Assembly: GCF_001662485.1 (NCBI RefSeq)
Contig: NZ_JMTM01000046.1
Span: 310,001-374,000 of the forward strand
Length of the DNA: 64,000 bases
Direction of reading: 5' to 3'
From: Flavobacterium succinicans
GTDB taxonomy: Bacteria; Bacteroidota; Bacteroidia; Flavobacteriales; Flavobacteriaceae
Every line of letters starts with the position of its first letter. Positions within the stretch are counted from its first letter, which is position 1. Shown here one piece after another: positions 19,006 through 27,218 of the stretch. A model generated the notes under the pieces. The model was given only the letters and a program-made list of their open reading frames with translations, was not told the origin of the DNA and searched no databases. The position numbers and the translations under genes were made by a program.

Positions 19006-19329
19006 ATGATTAGAATTAATTTAATGACTCAAATCAAATTGTTTATCATTGCGCTGATAGTCACTTTTGTTCTAGTTGTCAGTTTTGAAAATATCGCTCT
19101 TGTGAGTGGTACTTTTTTTCAAGCGCAAAATACGTTCTTAGGATTAAATTTGTTTTTGGAAATTTTAATTTTTTTGGTCTTTAGTATCTTTGTGGTATTT
19201 GGTATTAAAGGCTACTTTGAGTTTTACTCAAAAAAAGTATCAAACATTATTATTTCAGTCTCTGGATCAATATTGTTTCTTGGTATTTTAATATTGTTGT
19301 CTCAAATTCTGTTACTAGAAAGTCATTAA
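19006..19329 (+). CDS. Small membrane protein of unknown function
   Basis: A 107-residue, very hydrophobic protein with three predicted membrane segments (about residues 10-30, 45-65 and 80-102) and no recognisable domain. The start could also be the ATG at 19024 (residue 7). A GNRA-loop terminator follows 30 bases later, which supports a real transcription unit. Nothing about its function can be inferred. Confidence 0.6.
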   Translation: MIRINLMTQIKLFIIALIVTFVLVVSFENIALVSGTFFQAQNTFLGLNLFLEILIFLVFSIFVVFGIKGYFEFYSKKVSNIIISVSGSILFLGILILLSQILLLESH

Positions 19330-19353
19330 CAAAATCATTTCTTTTACAAAACG

Positions 19354-19382
19354 AAAAACATCCTGAAAAGGATGTTTTTTTG
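19354..19382 (+). terminator. Terminator after the small membrane protein
   Basis: Nine-bp stem AAACATCCT/AGGATGTTT with a GAAA loop and a T run. The A run on the left side means it could also serve folA on the minus strand. Confidence 0.85.
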
Positions 19383-19397
19383 TTTTATAGCGTTTGA

Positions 19398-19883
19398 TTA
19401 TTTTATCGGGGAATAGGTTTCAAAACTATAATCATAAAGGTGTTTCTCGTCTTTCAAATGTTTTTCGGACTTTGATAATTGCCACTTTTTAGGATCAATT
19501 TCAGGGAAAAAAGTATCTGCTTCAAATTCATGATGCACTCTAGTAATGTCCAATAGATCGGCATAAGGCATGGCTAAATTGTAGATTTCTCCTCCTCCAA
19601 TGACATAAATGTTATCTGTTGTAGAACAAGCTTCAAACGCTTTTTCTATGGAATCAACCACAATGCATCCTTCGGGTTGATAATTTTTTTGTCGAGTAAT
19701 GATAACATGGATTCTATTAGGTAATGGCTTGGGGAAACTTTCAAAAGTTTTTCTGCCCATAACGATATAGTGACCCGAAGTTATTGCTTTGAATCGTTTA
19801 AAGTCATTGGGGAGGTGCCAAAGTAAATCGTTGTTTTTGCCTAAAGCACGATTATCGGCCACAGCGGCAATAAGTGTAATCAT
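19398..19883 (-). CDS. folA: Dihydrofolate reductase
   Basis: NADPH-dependent reduction of dihydrofolate, which restores the cofactor used by ThyA. The 161-residue protein has the family elements ITLIAAVADNRALGKNNDLLWHLPNDFKRFK, VMGRKTFESFP and IYVIGGGEIY. It follows the 2TM gene after three bases, so the two are co-transcribed. thyA is on the same strand about 0.9 kb upstream. Confidence 0.96.
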   Translation of the reverse strand: MITLIAAVADNRALGKNNDLLWHLPNDFKRFKAITSGHYIVMGRKTFESFPKPLPNRIHVIITRQKNYQPEGCIVVDSIEKAFEACSTTDNIYVIGGGEIYNLAMPYADLLDITRVHHEFEADTFFPEIDPKKWQLSKSEKHLKDEKHLYDYSFETYSPIK

Positions 19884-19886
19884 TTT

Positions 19887-20216
19887 TTATTTGGTTTCGT
19901 TTTCAATTTGATGTTGCAATTGACTTATTTTTTTTTGTTGCAAAGCTACTAATCGATCAATTTGATCTCTTTCCCAATTTTTATCCATAAAACGGTCTGT
20001 TATAAATACTTTTATAAAGTGAAGCACAAATAAAAAGGCCCAAAAAGTAATAATCCATATGCACCAATTATTCTCTGCTCCAATAGCAAAGAAGCGATGT
20101 GCTATGAATAAAAAAATACTAGTCAATGCAAAAAGTACAAAATGAAAGTACAATCTCTTTTTTTGCTTAATTCTTCGTCTAGCATATTCGTATTGTTCGT
20201 GAATGGCTTGATCCAT
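19887..20216 (-). CDS. 2TM-domain membrane protein
   Basis: A 109-residue protein with a basic N-terminus (YEYARRRIKQKKRLYFHF), two membrane helices (about residues 25-42 and 52-70) separated by a short polar loop, and a C-terminal region IDRLVALQQKKISQLQHQIENETK that looks helical. This pattern matches the 2TM domain family common in Flavobacteriaceae, function unknown. It is directly upstream of folA. Confidence 0.75.
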   Translation of the reverse strand: MDQAIHEQYEYARRRIKQKKRLYFHFVLFALTSIFLFIAHRFFAIGAENNWCIWIITFWAFLFVLHFIKVFITDRFMDKNWERDQIDRLVALQQKKISQLQHQIENETK

Positions 20217-20450
20217 GGTTTTTTTGTAGATAAAGATAAAATTTATTTTGCAAAAGTGATAATCTATATCATGTTTTACATGGTTTTGAGAATTTGTTAA
20301 TTTCTAATTTTATTTTTTATTAGTCTTTAAATTATTGATTTATTTAATTTTTAACATTGATTTGTATTAAGTTATAAAAATGAATCTAAGGTGTTTGTAG
20401 TTGTTTTTAAATCAGTTACCTTGTCTTAAAATTTTAAAAATCAAAAAGTT
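20217..20450. other. AT-rich divergent promoter region
   Basis: Holds the divergent 5' ends of the 2TM/folA unit (minus) and the CBM48 gene (plus). A weak TTG-N18-TTACCTTG arrangement precedes the plus-strand gene; otherwise no structure stands out. Confidence 0.4.
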
Positions 20451-20747
20451 ATGGCTATTAAAAAACAATTTGTTAAAACAAAACCAGTGTGTAAAGTTAC
20501 TTTTTCTATTTTGGCAAAAGAAGCAGCTTCCGCGGCAGTAGTAGGTGATTTTAATAACTGGAGTGTAGAAGAAGGTACTTTGGCAAAATTAAAAAATGGT
20601 ACTTTTAAAGGTGTTTTCGATTTGCCAAAAGATTCTTCTTATGAGTTTAAATATTGGATTGATGGCGCTTATCTAAACGACCCTGAAGCTGATGGTTTAA
20701 AGTGGAATGATTATGCCGGTGCTGAAAATTCTATTTTAGCTTTATAG
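20451..20747 (+). CDS. Isoamylase early-set (CBM48-like) domain protein
   Basis: A 98-residue single-domain protein with the glycogen-binding E-set pattern: CKVTFSILAKEAASAAVVGDFNNW, then YEFKYWIDGAYLNDPEADGLKWNDYAG. The W-x-V and FKYWIDG blocks are typical of the CBM48 fold. Such stand-alone domains in Bacteroidota presumably bind alpha-glucan, but no role is established. It is monocistronic and ends in a strong terminator. Confidence 0.85.
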   Translation: MAIKKQFVKTKPVCKVTFSILAKEAASAAVVGDFNNWSVEEGTLAKLKNGTFKGVFDLPKDSSYEFKYWIDGAYLNDPEADGLKWNDYAGAENSILAL

Positions 20748-20754
20748 ATCATAT

Positions 20755-20784
20755 AAAAAAACCGCGATAGAAGCGGTTTTTTTA
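20755..20784. terminator. Bidirectional terminator between the CBM48 gene and thyA
   Basis: Stem AAAACCGC/GCGGTTTT (20758-20765 with 20773-20780) with A and T runs on each side. It sits exactly between two converging genes and touches the thyA stop. Confidence 0.85.
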
Positions 20785-21606
20785 TACAGCAACGCTTCCT
20801 TTTATTGTAGGATGTGGGTCGTAATTTTCTAAGGTGAAATCTTCGTATGTAAAGGCGAAGATGTCTTTTATATTTGGGTTTAGTGTCATTTTCGGCAAAG
20901 GTCTTGGTTCTCTTGAGAGTTGCAATTCAATTTGTTCAAAATGATTGTTGTATATGTGTGCATCACCAAATGTATGAATGAATTCGCCTGGCGCTAGGTC
21001 ACAAACTTGTGCTATCATAAGTGTTAATAGAGCATAGGAGGCAATATTGAAAGGTACTCCTAAGAATATGTCAGCACTACGTTGGTACAATTGACAAGAT
21101 AGTTTTCCATCCGCTACATAAAATTGAAAAAAAGCGTGGCATGGAGGCAATGCAGCTTTGTTGTTGGCTACATTTTCTTCAAAAGATTTTTTTGTATCAG
21201 GTAATACCGATGGGTTCCATGCAGAAACTAATAATCTTCTGCTGTTGGGATTGGTTTTGAGTTCCGTAATTAAGTCGGAGATTTGATCAATCTCTTCACT
21301 GTTCCAATTGCGCCATTGATGGCCGTAAACGGGACCTAAATCACCCTTACTGTCCGCCCATGCATCCCATATTTTTACGCCGTGTTCTCGTAAGTAAGCA
21401 ATGTTAGTTTCTCCTTTTAAAAACCATAATAATTCATGTATAATGGATTTTAAATGTAGTTTTTTGGTAGTTACTATCGGGAATCCTTCGGCTAAATCAA
21501 AACGCATTTGATACCCAAATACACTCTTGGTGCCCGTTCCAGTACGATCTCCTTTTTGTGTGCCGTTTTCCAAAACGTGTTTAACTAAGTCGTGGTATTG
21601 TTTCAT
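20782..21606 (-). CDS. thyA: Thymidylate synthase
   Basis: Methylates dUMP to dTMP using methylene-tetrahydrofolate. Catalytic Cys in [12 protein letters not shown], the dUMP-binding [20 protein letters not shown] and the folate-site [17 protein letters not shown] are all present; 274 residues. It is 17 bases downstream of the amidohydrolase gene on the same strand. Confidence 0.97.
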   Translation of the reverse strand: MKQYHDLVKHVLENGTQKGDRTGTGTKSVFGYQMRFDLAEGFPIVTTKKLHLKSIIHELLWFLKGETNIAYLREHGVKIWDAWADSKGDLGPVYGHQWRNWNSEEIDQISDLITELKTNPNSRRLLVSAWNPSVLPDTKKSFEENVANNKAALPPCHAFFQFYVADGKLSCQLYQRSADIFLGVPFNIASYALLTLMIAQVCDLAPGEFIHTFGDAHIYNNHFEQIELQLSREPRPLPKMTLNPNIKDIFAFTYEDFTLENYDPHPTIKGSVAV

Positions 21607-21623
21607 GGTATGAGGCCTTTGTA

Positions 21624-22910
21624 TTATTGGTTTTTATAAATTTTTCCGTCTTTCATTACAAAAGAAACTGCTTCTAATGTTTTGATGTTTTTGAGAGGAT
21701 TATCATTTACAGCGATGATGTCCGCCCAAAAAGTCTCTTTTAGTTGTCCAGCTTCTTTATCAATTCCAAGTAATTGTGCATTGGTGATGGTTGCAGCTTG
21801 AATGGCTTCTATTTCTGGCATTCCAGCTTCGACCATATACCCAAATTCTTTTCCATTTATTCCATGTGGAAATACACCAGCATCGGTTCCAAAGGCAATT
21901 TTTACGCCTTTTTTGTATGCTTTGGCAAAGGTTGCTTTAATTTGAGGACCTACTTCGCGAGCTTTAGGCACTACTATTTCTGGATAGAAATCGGGTACTT
22001 CTGCATTTTTTTCTACTTCTTTTGCGGCGGTTAGTGTAGGAACTAAGTAAGTATCGTATTTTTTCATGAGTTCCATGGTTTCTTCGCTCATAAAAGTGCC
22101 GTGTTCAATGGTTTTGATTCCGCCCAGTATGGCTCTTTGCATGCCTTCGTCTCCATGAGCGTGTGCTGCGGTTAGCATATTATAATCTTTGGCCGTTGCA
22201 GTAATAGCTTTTATTTCTTCGATAGAAAATTGGGGGTTTTTGCCACTTTTTGCAACACTCAAAACGCCTCCAGTTGCCGTGATTTTAATTACATCTGCTC
22301 CTTCTTTATAGCGTTCTCTAACGGCTTTTACTGCCTCTTCTGGAGAATTGATTACGCCTTCATGTGGACCTGGGTCACCAACGAGTTTTCTGTTGCTCCC
22401 GTTTGTTGGGTCGGCATGACCTCCTGTTGTGGCAATGGCTTTTCCTGCAGTATAAATTCTAGGCCCTTTGATCAGTCCTTTGTTGATTGCATTTCGTAGT
22501 GAAATATTAACTCCTGTACCTCCCAAGTCTCTGATGGTAGTAAAACCGCCTAGTAAAGTGATTTCAGCGCAATTCACTGCTTGAAAAGCAACATCGGCTT
22601 CATTGTCAATATATTTTGAAACGTAGCTTTTAGAATTTAGTTCTCCTTCTATATGAACATGAAGATCAATTAGTCCGGGTAAAACGAATTTGTTTTTTAA
22701 GTTAACTTCAATATCATTTGGATTGGCTTTGGCAACAAAACCTTCTTGTATCTTAGCTATTTTGTTTTTAGCAACAACAATGGTTTTATTTGGAAGTAAT
22801 TTGCCTGATTTCGTATCAAGTATAGAGCCGCAATGCAAATAATAGTCTTGTGCCAAAGTAACTTGTGCCAAAAGTAGTGCAAAGCCAAAAATGAGTTGTT
22901 TTAGTTTCAT
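21624..22910 (-). CDS. Secreted metal-dependent amidohydrolase
   Basis: Imidazolonepropionase-like amidohydrolase (TIM barrel). The signal peptide [21 protein letters not shown] supports the ATG at 22910 and not the longer frame from 22934. Metal ligands are visible: HVH in [14 protein letters not shown], two later His in [10 protein letters not shown] and TIEHGTFM, and the Asp in [12 protein letters not shown]. Related proteins are Xaa-Pro dipeptidase-like enzymes and prolidases, but the substrate cannot be inferred. It probably acts in the periplasm. It is upstream of thyA. Confidence 0.88.
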   Translation of the reverse strand: MKLKQLIFGFALLLAQVTLAQDYYLHCGSILDTKSGKLLPNKTIVVAKNKIAKIQEGFVAKANPNDIEVNLKNKFVLPGLIDLHVHIEGELNSKSYVSKYIDNEADVAFQAVNCAEITLLGGFTTIRDLGGTGVNISLRNAINKGLIKGPRIYTAGKAIATTGGHADPTNGSNRKLVGDPGPHEGVINSPEEAVKAVRERYKEGADVIKITATGGVLSVAKSGKNPQFSIEEIKAITATAKDYNMLTAAHAHGDEGMQRAILGGIKTIEHGTFMSEETMELMKKYDTYLVPTLTAAKEVEKNAEVPDFYPEIVVPKAREVGPQIKATFAKAYKKGVKIAFGTDAGVFPHGINGKEFGYMVEAGMPEIEAIQAATITNAQLLGIDKEAGQLKETFWADIIAVNDNPLKNIKTLEAVSFVMKDGKIYKNQ

Positions 22911-22984
22911 AGGGATACAATTGAATGAACACAATTATTAGTTGCTTTTTTGGGGTGTCTTTATGTTAAAAAGCAATTATTTGC

Positions 22985-23608
22985 TTAACGTTTGGATATT
23001 TCGTCTCTTATCTTGGCTGCTTTTTCATAGTCTTCATTAGCTACAGCTTGTTCTAATAGTTCGTTTAATTCCTGTAAGCTATGATTGGCATAGGTTGGTC
23101 CTGATTGATTGGTTTCTTCTCCATGACCAAAAGTTTGGGGGTTGGATAGGATGTTGTCAATTTCTTCAGCACCTGGATCGGTAGGGTTTGGATTTGATTT
23201 TAAGTAAATGCCTGCCTTATCCAAAATGTTTTTATAAGTAAAAATAGGGGCGCTAAATCGAAGTGCTAATGCGATAGCATCCGAGGTTCTTGCGTCAATA
23301 ATTTCTTCGATTTTGTCTCTTTCACAAATAATACTGGAGTAAAAAACACCATCGACTAATTTGTGAATGATCACTTGTTTTACAACTATATCAAAACGTT
23401 CGGCAAAATTTTTAAATAAATCATGCGTCAAAGGACGCGGAGGTTTAATTTCTTTTTCTAATGCAATAGCAATTGACTGTGCTTCAAAAGCTCCAATAAC
23501 GATGGGTAGTTTTCGTTCGCCATCCACTTCGTTCAAAATTAAAGCATAAGCTCCGTTTTGTGTCTGACTGTATGATATTCCTTTTATGGTTAATTTTACT
23601 AAGCTCAT
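22985..23608 (-). CDS. Bifunctional nuclease family protein (DUF151) with a UVR motif
   Basis: A 207-residue protein. The first about 135 residues are a DUF151 (BFN) domain (YALILNEVDGERKLPIVIGAFEAQSIAIALE, DARTSDAIALALRF), which has nuclease activity in characterised homologues. A linker leads to a C-terminal UvrB/UvrC interaction motif (NELLEQAVANEDYEKAAKIRDEI). The fusion suggests a link to nucleic acid repair; this is inference. It lies 74 bases upstream of the amidohydrolase gene. Confidence 0.88.
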   Translation of the reverse strand: MSLVKLTIKGISYSQTQNGAYALILNEVDGERKLPIVIGAFEAQSIAIALEKEIKPPRPLTHDLFKNFAERFDIVVKQVIIHKLVDGVFYSSIICERDKIEEIIDARTSDAIALALRFSAPIFTYKNILDKAGIYLKSNPNPTDPGAEEIDNILSNPQTFGHGEETNQSGPTYANHSLQELNELLEQAVANEDYEKAAKIRDEISKR

Positions 23609-23690
23609 GGATTTTTTATAGAAAAAATAACTATTGATGTTGCTAGTTATTAGGTTTTTTTAAGGTGCAATTTTAATCAAAAAAAGGGAC

Positions 23691-23743
23691 AAAAAAAAGA
23701 GCTACCTAAAGCAAAGATACAATTATCTTGTTTTTAGGTAGCC
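23691..23743 (-). terminator. Terminator downstream of etfA
   Basis: On the minus strand a 10-bp stem (GCTACCTAAA/TTTAGGTAGC at 23701-23710 and 23733-23742) is followed by a run of T. It lies about 115 bases past the etfA stop. Confidence 0.75.
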
Positions 23744-23858
23744 TTATTGTGATTTAAATTAGTACTTAGTTGCTAGCCCTTAGTTCTTGGTTCTTTTTCT
23801 TGTTGTCAAGGAAAGGTTTATCTGTGCAAATTAAGGACTAAAAACAGCTTACTAATTG

Positions 23859-24827
23859 CTATGAATGTTGTGCTTTGAAAGCTTTGAATTTTTCAATTAA
23901 TTGAGGTACAATTTCGAAAGCGTCTCCAACAATTCCATAGTCGGCTACTTTAAAGAAAGGGGCTTCTGGATCACTATTGATAACTACTTTTACTTTTGAT
24001 GAGTTGATACCCGCAATATGCTGAATCGCTCCAGAAATACCTACCGCAATGTATAAATTAGTAGCAACTGGTTTACCTGTTTGCCCAACGTGTTCTCCGT
24101 GAGGTCTCCATCCTAAATCGGATACCGGTTTTGAACAAGCTGTTGCAGCACCTAAAACGCCTGCTAATTCTTCGATCATTCCCCAGTTTTCTGGACCTTT
24201 CATTCCACGTCCTGCTGACACTACAATATCTGCATCGGCAATAGAAATTTTTCCTGAACTTTTTTCAACAGCGGTTACTTTTACACCAAAATCGTTAGCA
24301 TCAATGCTTGGTGCAAAATCTTCTTCGGTGGTTGCTACTGCATTTTCAAAAATACCGTAAGAATTTTTAGCAATTCCTAATACTTTTACTTCAGTATTAA
24401 TTTCGGTAGTATTGAAAGCTTTGTTTGAAAAAGCGGTTCTTTTTACTTGAAATGGAGCGGTACTTACCGGCAATCCCACAACATTGGAAGCAAAACCTGC
24501 CTCTAAACCAACCGCTACTAATGAAGACAAATAGATACTATCTGTAGTTGATGAAAGAATCACCACTTTTGAGCTTTCTTTTTGAGCAGCTTGCTTGATA
24601 ACATCTGCATAAGCTTTTGCTGAAAAAGTTGCTAATTGGTCATTAGTCACTTTTAAAACTTTATCTACACCGTATTTTGAGAGCTCCGAAACATCTCCTG
24701 CGTTTACAGTAACAGCTGTTACTGTTGTGCCTAAGCTTTCAGCTACTTTTTTTGCATAAGAAGCCAATTCTAGGGCTACTTTTTTGAATTTTCCTTCTGC
24801 AGATTCTGCGTATATTAGTATTGACAT
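23859..24827 (-). CDS. etfA: Electron transfer flavoprotein subunit alpha
   Basis: Carries FAD and passes electrons from acyl-CoA dehydrogenases to ETF:quinone oxidoreductase. The C-terminal FAD domain is diagnostic: VVSAGRGMKGPENW, QTGKPVATNLYIAVGISGAIQHIAGI and VVINSDPEAPFFKVADYGIVGD. 322 residues. It is 118 bases downstream of etfB, the gap being filled with degenerate TTTAAAGTTTAAGATTT-like repeats. Confidence 0.96.
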   Translation of the reverse strand: MSILIYAESAEGKFKKVALELASYAKKVAESLGTTVTAVTVNAGDVSELSKYGVDKVLKVTNDQLATFSAKAYADVIKQAAQKESSKVVILSSTTDSIYLSSLVAVGLEAGFASNVVGLPVSTAPFQVKRTAFSNKAFNTTEINTEVKVLGIAKNSYGIFENAVATTEEDFAPSIDANDFGVKVTAVEKSSGKISIADADIVVSAGRGMKGPENWGMIEELAGVLGAATACSKPVSDLGWRPHGEHVGQTGKPVATNLYIAVGISGAIQHIAGINSSKVKVVINSDPEAPFFKVADYGIVGDAFEIVPQLIEKFKAFKAQHS

Positions 24828-24837
24828 GATTTTTTTG

Positions 24838-24945
24838 TTTAAGAGTTTAAAGTTTAAGATTTAAAGTTTTGCAACTGAAAACAGAGACTTAAAACTGAAT
24901 TATTTTAGATTTTTAAACGGAACACTAAAAACTGATTACTGAATA
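24838..24945. repeat. Degenerate TTTAAAGT heptad-like repeats in the etfB-etfA gap
   Basis: Several units resembling TTTAAAGTTTAAGATTTAAAGTTT fill the gap. The same kind of sequence, in reverse, precedes cysD (58600-58630) and cysN (59590-59620). Low-complexity intergenic filler of unknown role. Confidence 0.45.
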
Positions 24946-25692
24946 CTAAATTACTTTCGCTTCGTTGTGTAACAAATTGATTAGTTCATCCAAGTTGTCA
25001 GCGGCTACTAATTTTACTGCTGATTTTGGAGCTGGTTTATCAAATTTTACTGCTTTAGTAGCTACATTAGCATCTACAGGCTCTAAAATAGTTAAGGCTT
25101 TAGTTCTTGCCGTCATAATTCCTCTCATGTTTGGAATACGCAAATCTTTTTCCTCAACTAATCCTTTTTGACCTCCAATGATTAATGGTAAAGTTGTAGC
25201 TACAGTTTCTTTTCCACCATCGATTTCTCTGGAAGCAGTTACTGATGTTCCATCAACAGCAACACTTACACAAGAGTTCAAAAAGTTGTACCCTAAGATT
25301 CCAGCAATCATTCCAGGAACCATTCCGCCGTTGTAATCTAAGGATTCTTTTCCGGCGATTACTAAATCGTATCCGCCATTTTTGATTACTTCTGCCAATT
25401 GTTTGGCTACGAAGAAACCGTCTGTTGGAGTAGCATTTACACGAATGGCTTCGTTGGCTCCAATTGCTAATGCTTTTCTTAAAGTAGGTTCGGTGTCTGG
25501 GCCACCTACATTTACAACAGTTACTGTTGCGCCTTGTTGTTCTTGAAACCAGATGGCTCTAGTTAATCCAAATTCGTCATTTGGATTGATAACGTACTGA
25601 ACGCCATTGGTGTCGAATTCTGAATCACCGTTAACGAAATTAATTTTTGAAGTAGTATCAGGAACGTGACTGATGCAAACTAATATTTTCAT
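24946..25692 (-). CDS. etfB: Electron transfer flavoprotein subunit beta
   Basis: AMP-binding partner of EtfA. MKILVCISHVPDT at the N-terminus, the FGLTRAIWF segment and the later GGQKGLVEEKDLRIPNMRGIMTARTK stretch are typical. The ATG at 25692 gives the family's usual N-terminus and 248 residues; the longer open frame from 25758 adds an unrelated 22 residues. A TAAATTTG -7-like box at 25722-25729 (minus) sits about 30 bases upstream of the start. Confidence 0.95.
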   Translation of the reverse strand: MKILVCISHVPDTTSKINFVNGDSEFDTNGVQYVINPNDEFGLTRAIWFQEQQGATVTVVNVGGPDTEPTLRKALAIGANEAIRVNATPTDGFFVAKQLAEVIKNGGYDLVIAGKESLDYNGGMVPGMIAGILGYNFLNSCVSVAVDGTSVTASREIDGGKETVATTLPLIIGGQKGLVEEKDLRIPNMRGIMTARTKALTILEPVDANVATKAVKFDKPAPKSAVKLVAADNLDELINLLHNEAKVI

Positions 25693-26109
25693 AAGACTTG
25701 TTTTTTTTTGATAAAGCTTTACAAATTTAAAATAATAATTGGAATATTTACTATGCATGCATAATATTTTTTCAAAACTATTACGATTTCGCTAGAGGGT
25801 CTGTATTCTCTCGAAAAACTTAGAGAGAAACAGTTGGGATGGGTTTAGTATTGTTTTCGTTTGCTCTCTTTTTAACAAAATTAATTTTATTTGTTTTAAA
25901 CACTTTCTTGATATGAAAACGAAATAGGTCTTTTGTACGCTGAACCCTAGCCCAGATAGGAGCGGCATCCTCTAGTGGCGGGGTTCGCCACTAGAGATAG
26001 AGCGGATAGCTGGAAATGGCTCCTAATAATTTTAAACCTATTTTATGCTTTAAAGTAGTTTAAAATATTTATTTTTGCTGTTCGAAAAAACACACATAGA
26101 TATTATAAT
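25693..26109. other. Divergent intergenic region etfB-pdhB
   Basis: 417 bases with no gene. It holds the etfB promoter side, a perfect hairpin at 25802-25833 (CTGT...TTCTCTC/GAGAGAA...ACAG), structured repeat copy A (25949-26013), and a TATTTTTG -7-like box at 26070-26077 facing pdhB. Confidence 0.6.
25949..26013 (+). repeat. Variable-stem hairpin repeat, copy A
   Basis: Conserved flanks AGCGGCATCC (left) and GATAGAGCGG (right) enclose a perfect 10-bp stem TCTAGTGGCG/CGCCACTAGA with loop GGGTT. An outer helix CCAG (25952-25955) with CTGG (26010-26013) can form. The same element occurs inverted at 29729 and, with other stems, at 42476 and 57548. Confidence 0.85.
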
Positions 26110-27090
26110 ATGAGAACGATACAATTTAGAGAGGCGATTTGCGAAGCGATGAGTGAAGAAATGCGTCGCGATGAGTCCATATACTTAATGGGTGAAGAAG
26201 TTGCTGAATACAATGGTGCCTACAAAGCATCGAAAGGAATGTTGGCCGAATTTGGTGAAAAACGAGTTATTGATACTCCTATTGCAGAGCTTGGTTTTAC
26301 TGGTATTGCTGTAGGTTCAGCCATGAATGGATGTCGTCCGATTGTAGAATACATGACCTTCAACTTTTGTATGGTGGGTATTGATCAAATTATTAATAAT
26401 GCTGCCAAGATGCGTCAAATGTCTGGTGGACAATTTAATATTCCGATTGTTTTTAGAGGGCCAACAGCTTCTGCTGGACAATTAGGAGCAACGCACTCTC
26501 AAGCTATCGAGAATTGGTTTGCGAATACTCCAGGGCTAAAAGTTGTAGTGCCTTCGAATGTATATGATGCCAAAGGATTGTTGAAATCGGCTATTCGCGA
26601 TAATGATCCGGTGATTTTCATGGAATCAGAACAAATGTATGGCGACAAAGGCGAAGTGCCAGATGGTGAATATACTATACCACTAGGAGTGGCCGATGTT
26701 CCTAGAGAAGGAACTGATGTAACAATTGTTTCTTTTGGAAAAATTATTAAAGAAGCTTTTAAAGCAGCTGATGATTTGGCCAAAGAAGGGATTTCTTGTG
26801 AAATAATCGATTTGAGAACGGTTCGTCCTATGGATACAGAAGCGATTTTGAAATCGGTTAAGAAAACAAATCGTTTGGTAATTCTAGAAGAAGCTTGGCC
26901 TTTTGCTAGTGTATCTTCAGAAATTACTTATTTAGTTCAAGAACAGGCTTTTGATTTCTTGGATGCGCCAATCCAGCGAATCACAACAGCTGATACACCA
27001 GCACCTTACTCTCCAGTACTTTTAAAAGAGTGGTTACCGAATGCTGATGACGTAATAAAAGCAGTTAAAAAAGTATTGTACAGAAAATAA
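26110..27090 (+). CDS. pdhB: Pyruvate dehydrogenase E1 component subunit beta
   Basis: Beta subunit of the thiamine-diphosphate-dependent E1 of the 2-oxoacid dehydrogenase complex, probably pyruvate-specific. MGEEVAEYNGAYKASKGML, DTPIAELGFTGIAVGSA, RGPTASAGQLGATHSQAIENWF and the C-terminal ITTADTPAPYSP are typical; 326 residues. The alpha subunit and E2 genes are not adjacent. A strong terminator at 27180 follows. Confidence 0.93.
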   Translation: MRTIQFREAICEAMSEEMRRDESIYLMGEEVAEYNGAYKASKGMLAEFGEKRVIDTPIAELGFTGIAVGSAMNGCRPIVEYMTFNFCMVGIDQIINNAAKMRQMSGGQFNIPIVFRGPTASAGQLGATHSQAIENWFANTPGLKVVVPSNVYDAKGLLKSAIRDNDPVIFMESEQMYGDKGEVPDGEYTIPLGVADVPREGTDVTIVSFGKIIKEAFKAADDLAKEGISCEIIDLRTVRPMDTEAILKSVKKTNRLVILEEAWPFASVSSEITYLVQEQAFDFLDAPIQRITTADTPAPYSPVLLKEWLPNADDVIKAVKKVLYRK

Positions 27091-27170
27091 GAGATGTTAA
27101 AAAGCATAAAATAGGTTTTTTTTAACAGTCCTAGTAGCGGTTTAAGACGACTACTTATCATCTAACTTGT

Positions 27171-27178
27171 TATATTTG
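27171..27178 (+). promoter_or_regulatory. Candidate -7 box for the DUF5686 gene
   Basis: TATATTTG matches the Bacteroidota TAnnTTTG consensus and lies directly before the 27180 hairpin. No TTG is found at the -33 distance. If used, transcription would start inside the hairpin. Confidence 0.4.
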
Positions 27179-27179
27179 G

Positions 27180-27215
27180 GGCTTCATCGATACACGTTCG
27201 ATGAAGCCTTTTTTT
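27180..27215 (+). terminator. Intrinsic terminator of pdhB, ending four bases before the next ATG
   Basis: Perfect 11-bp stem (27180-27190 with 27198-27208), 7-base loop, then seven T. The following gene starts at 27219, so the structure is also part of that gene's 5' region. Confidence 0.85.
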
Positions 27216-27218
27216 ATT

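Noticed and set aside
25693..25758. N-terminal extension of etfB
   Set aside because: Unrelated AT-rich codons; EtfB proteins start at the MKILVC position, and a -7 box lies within the extension.
25802..25833. Terminator call for the TTCTCTC/GAGAGAA hairpin
   Set aside because: No T run on either side and it lies between divergent genes, so it is mentioned only as a hairpin in the region entry.
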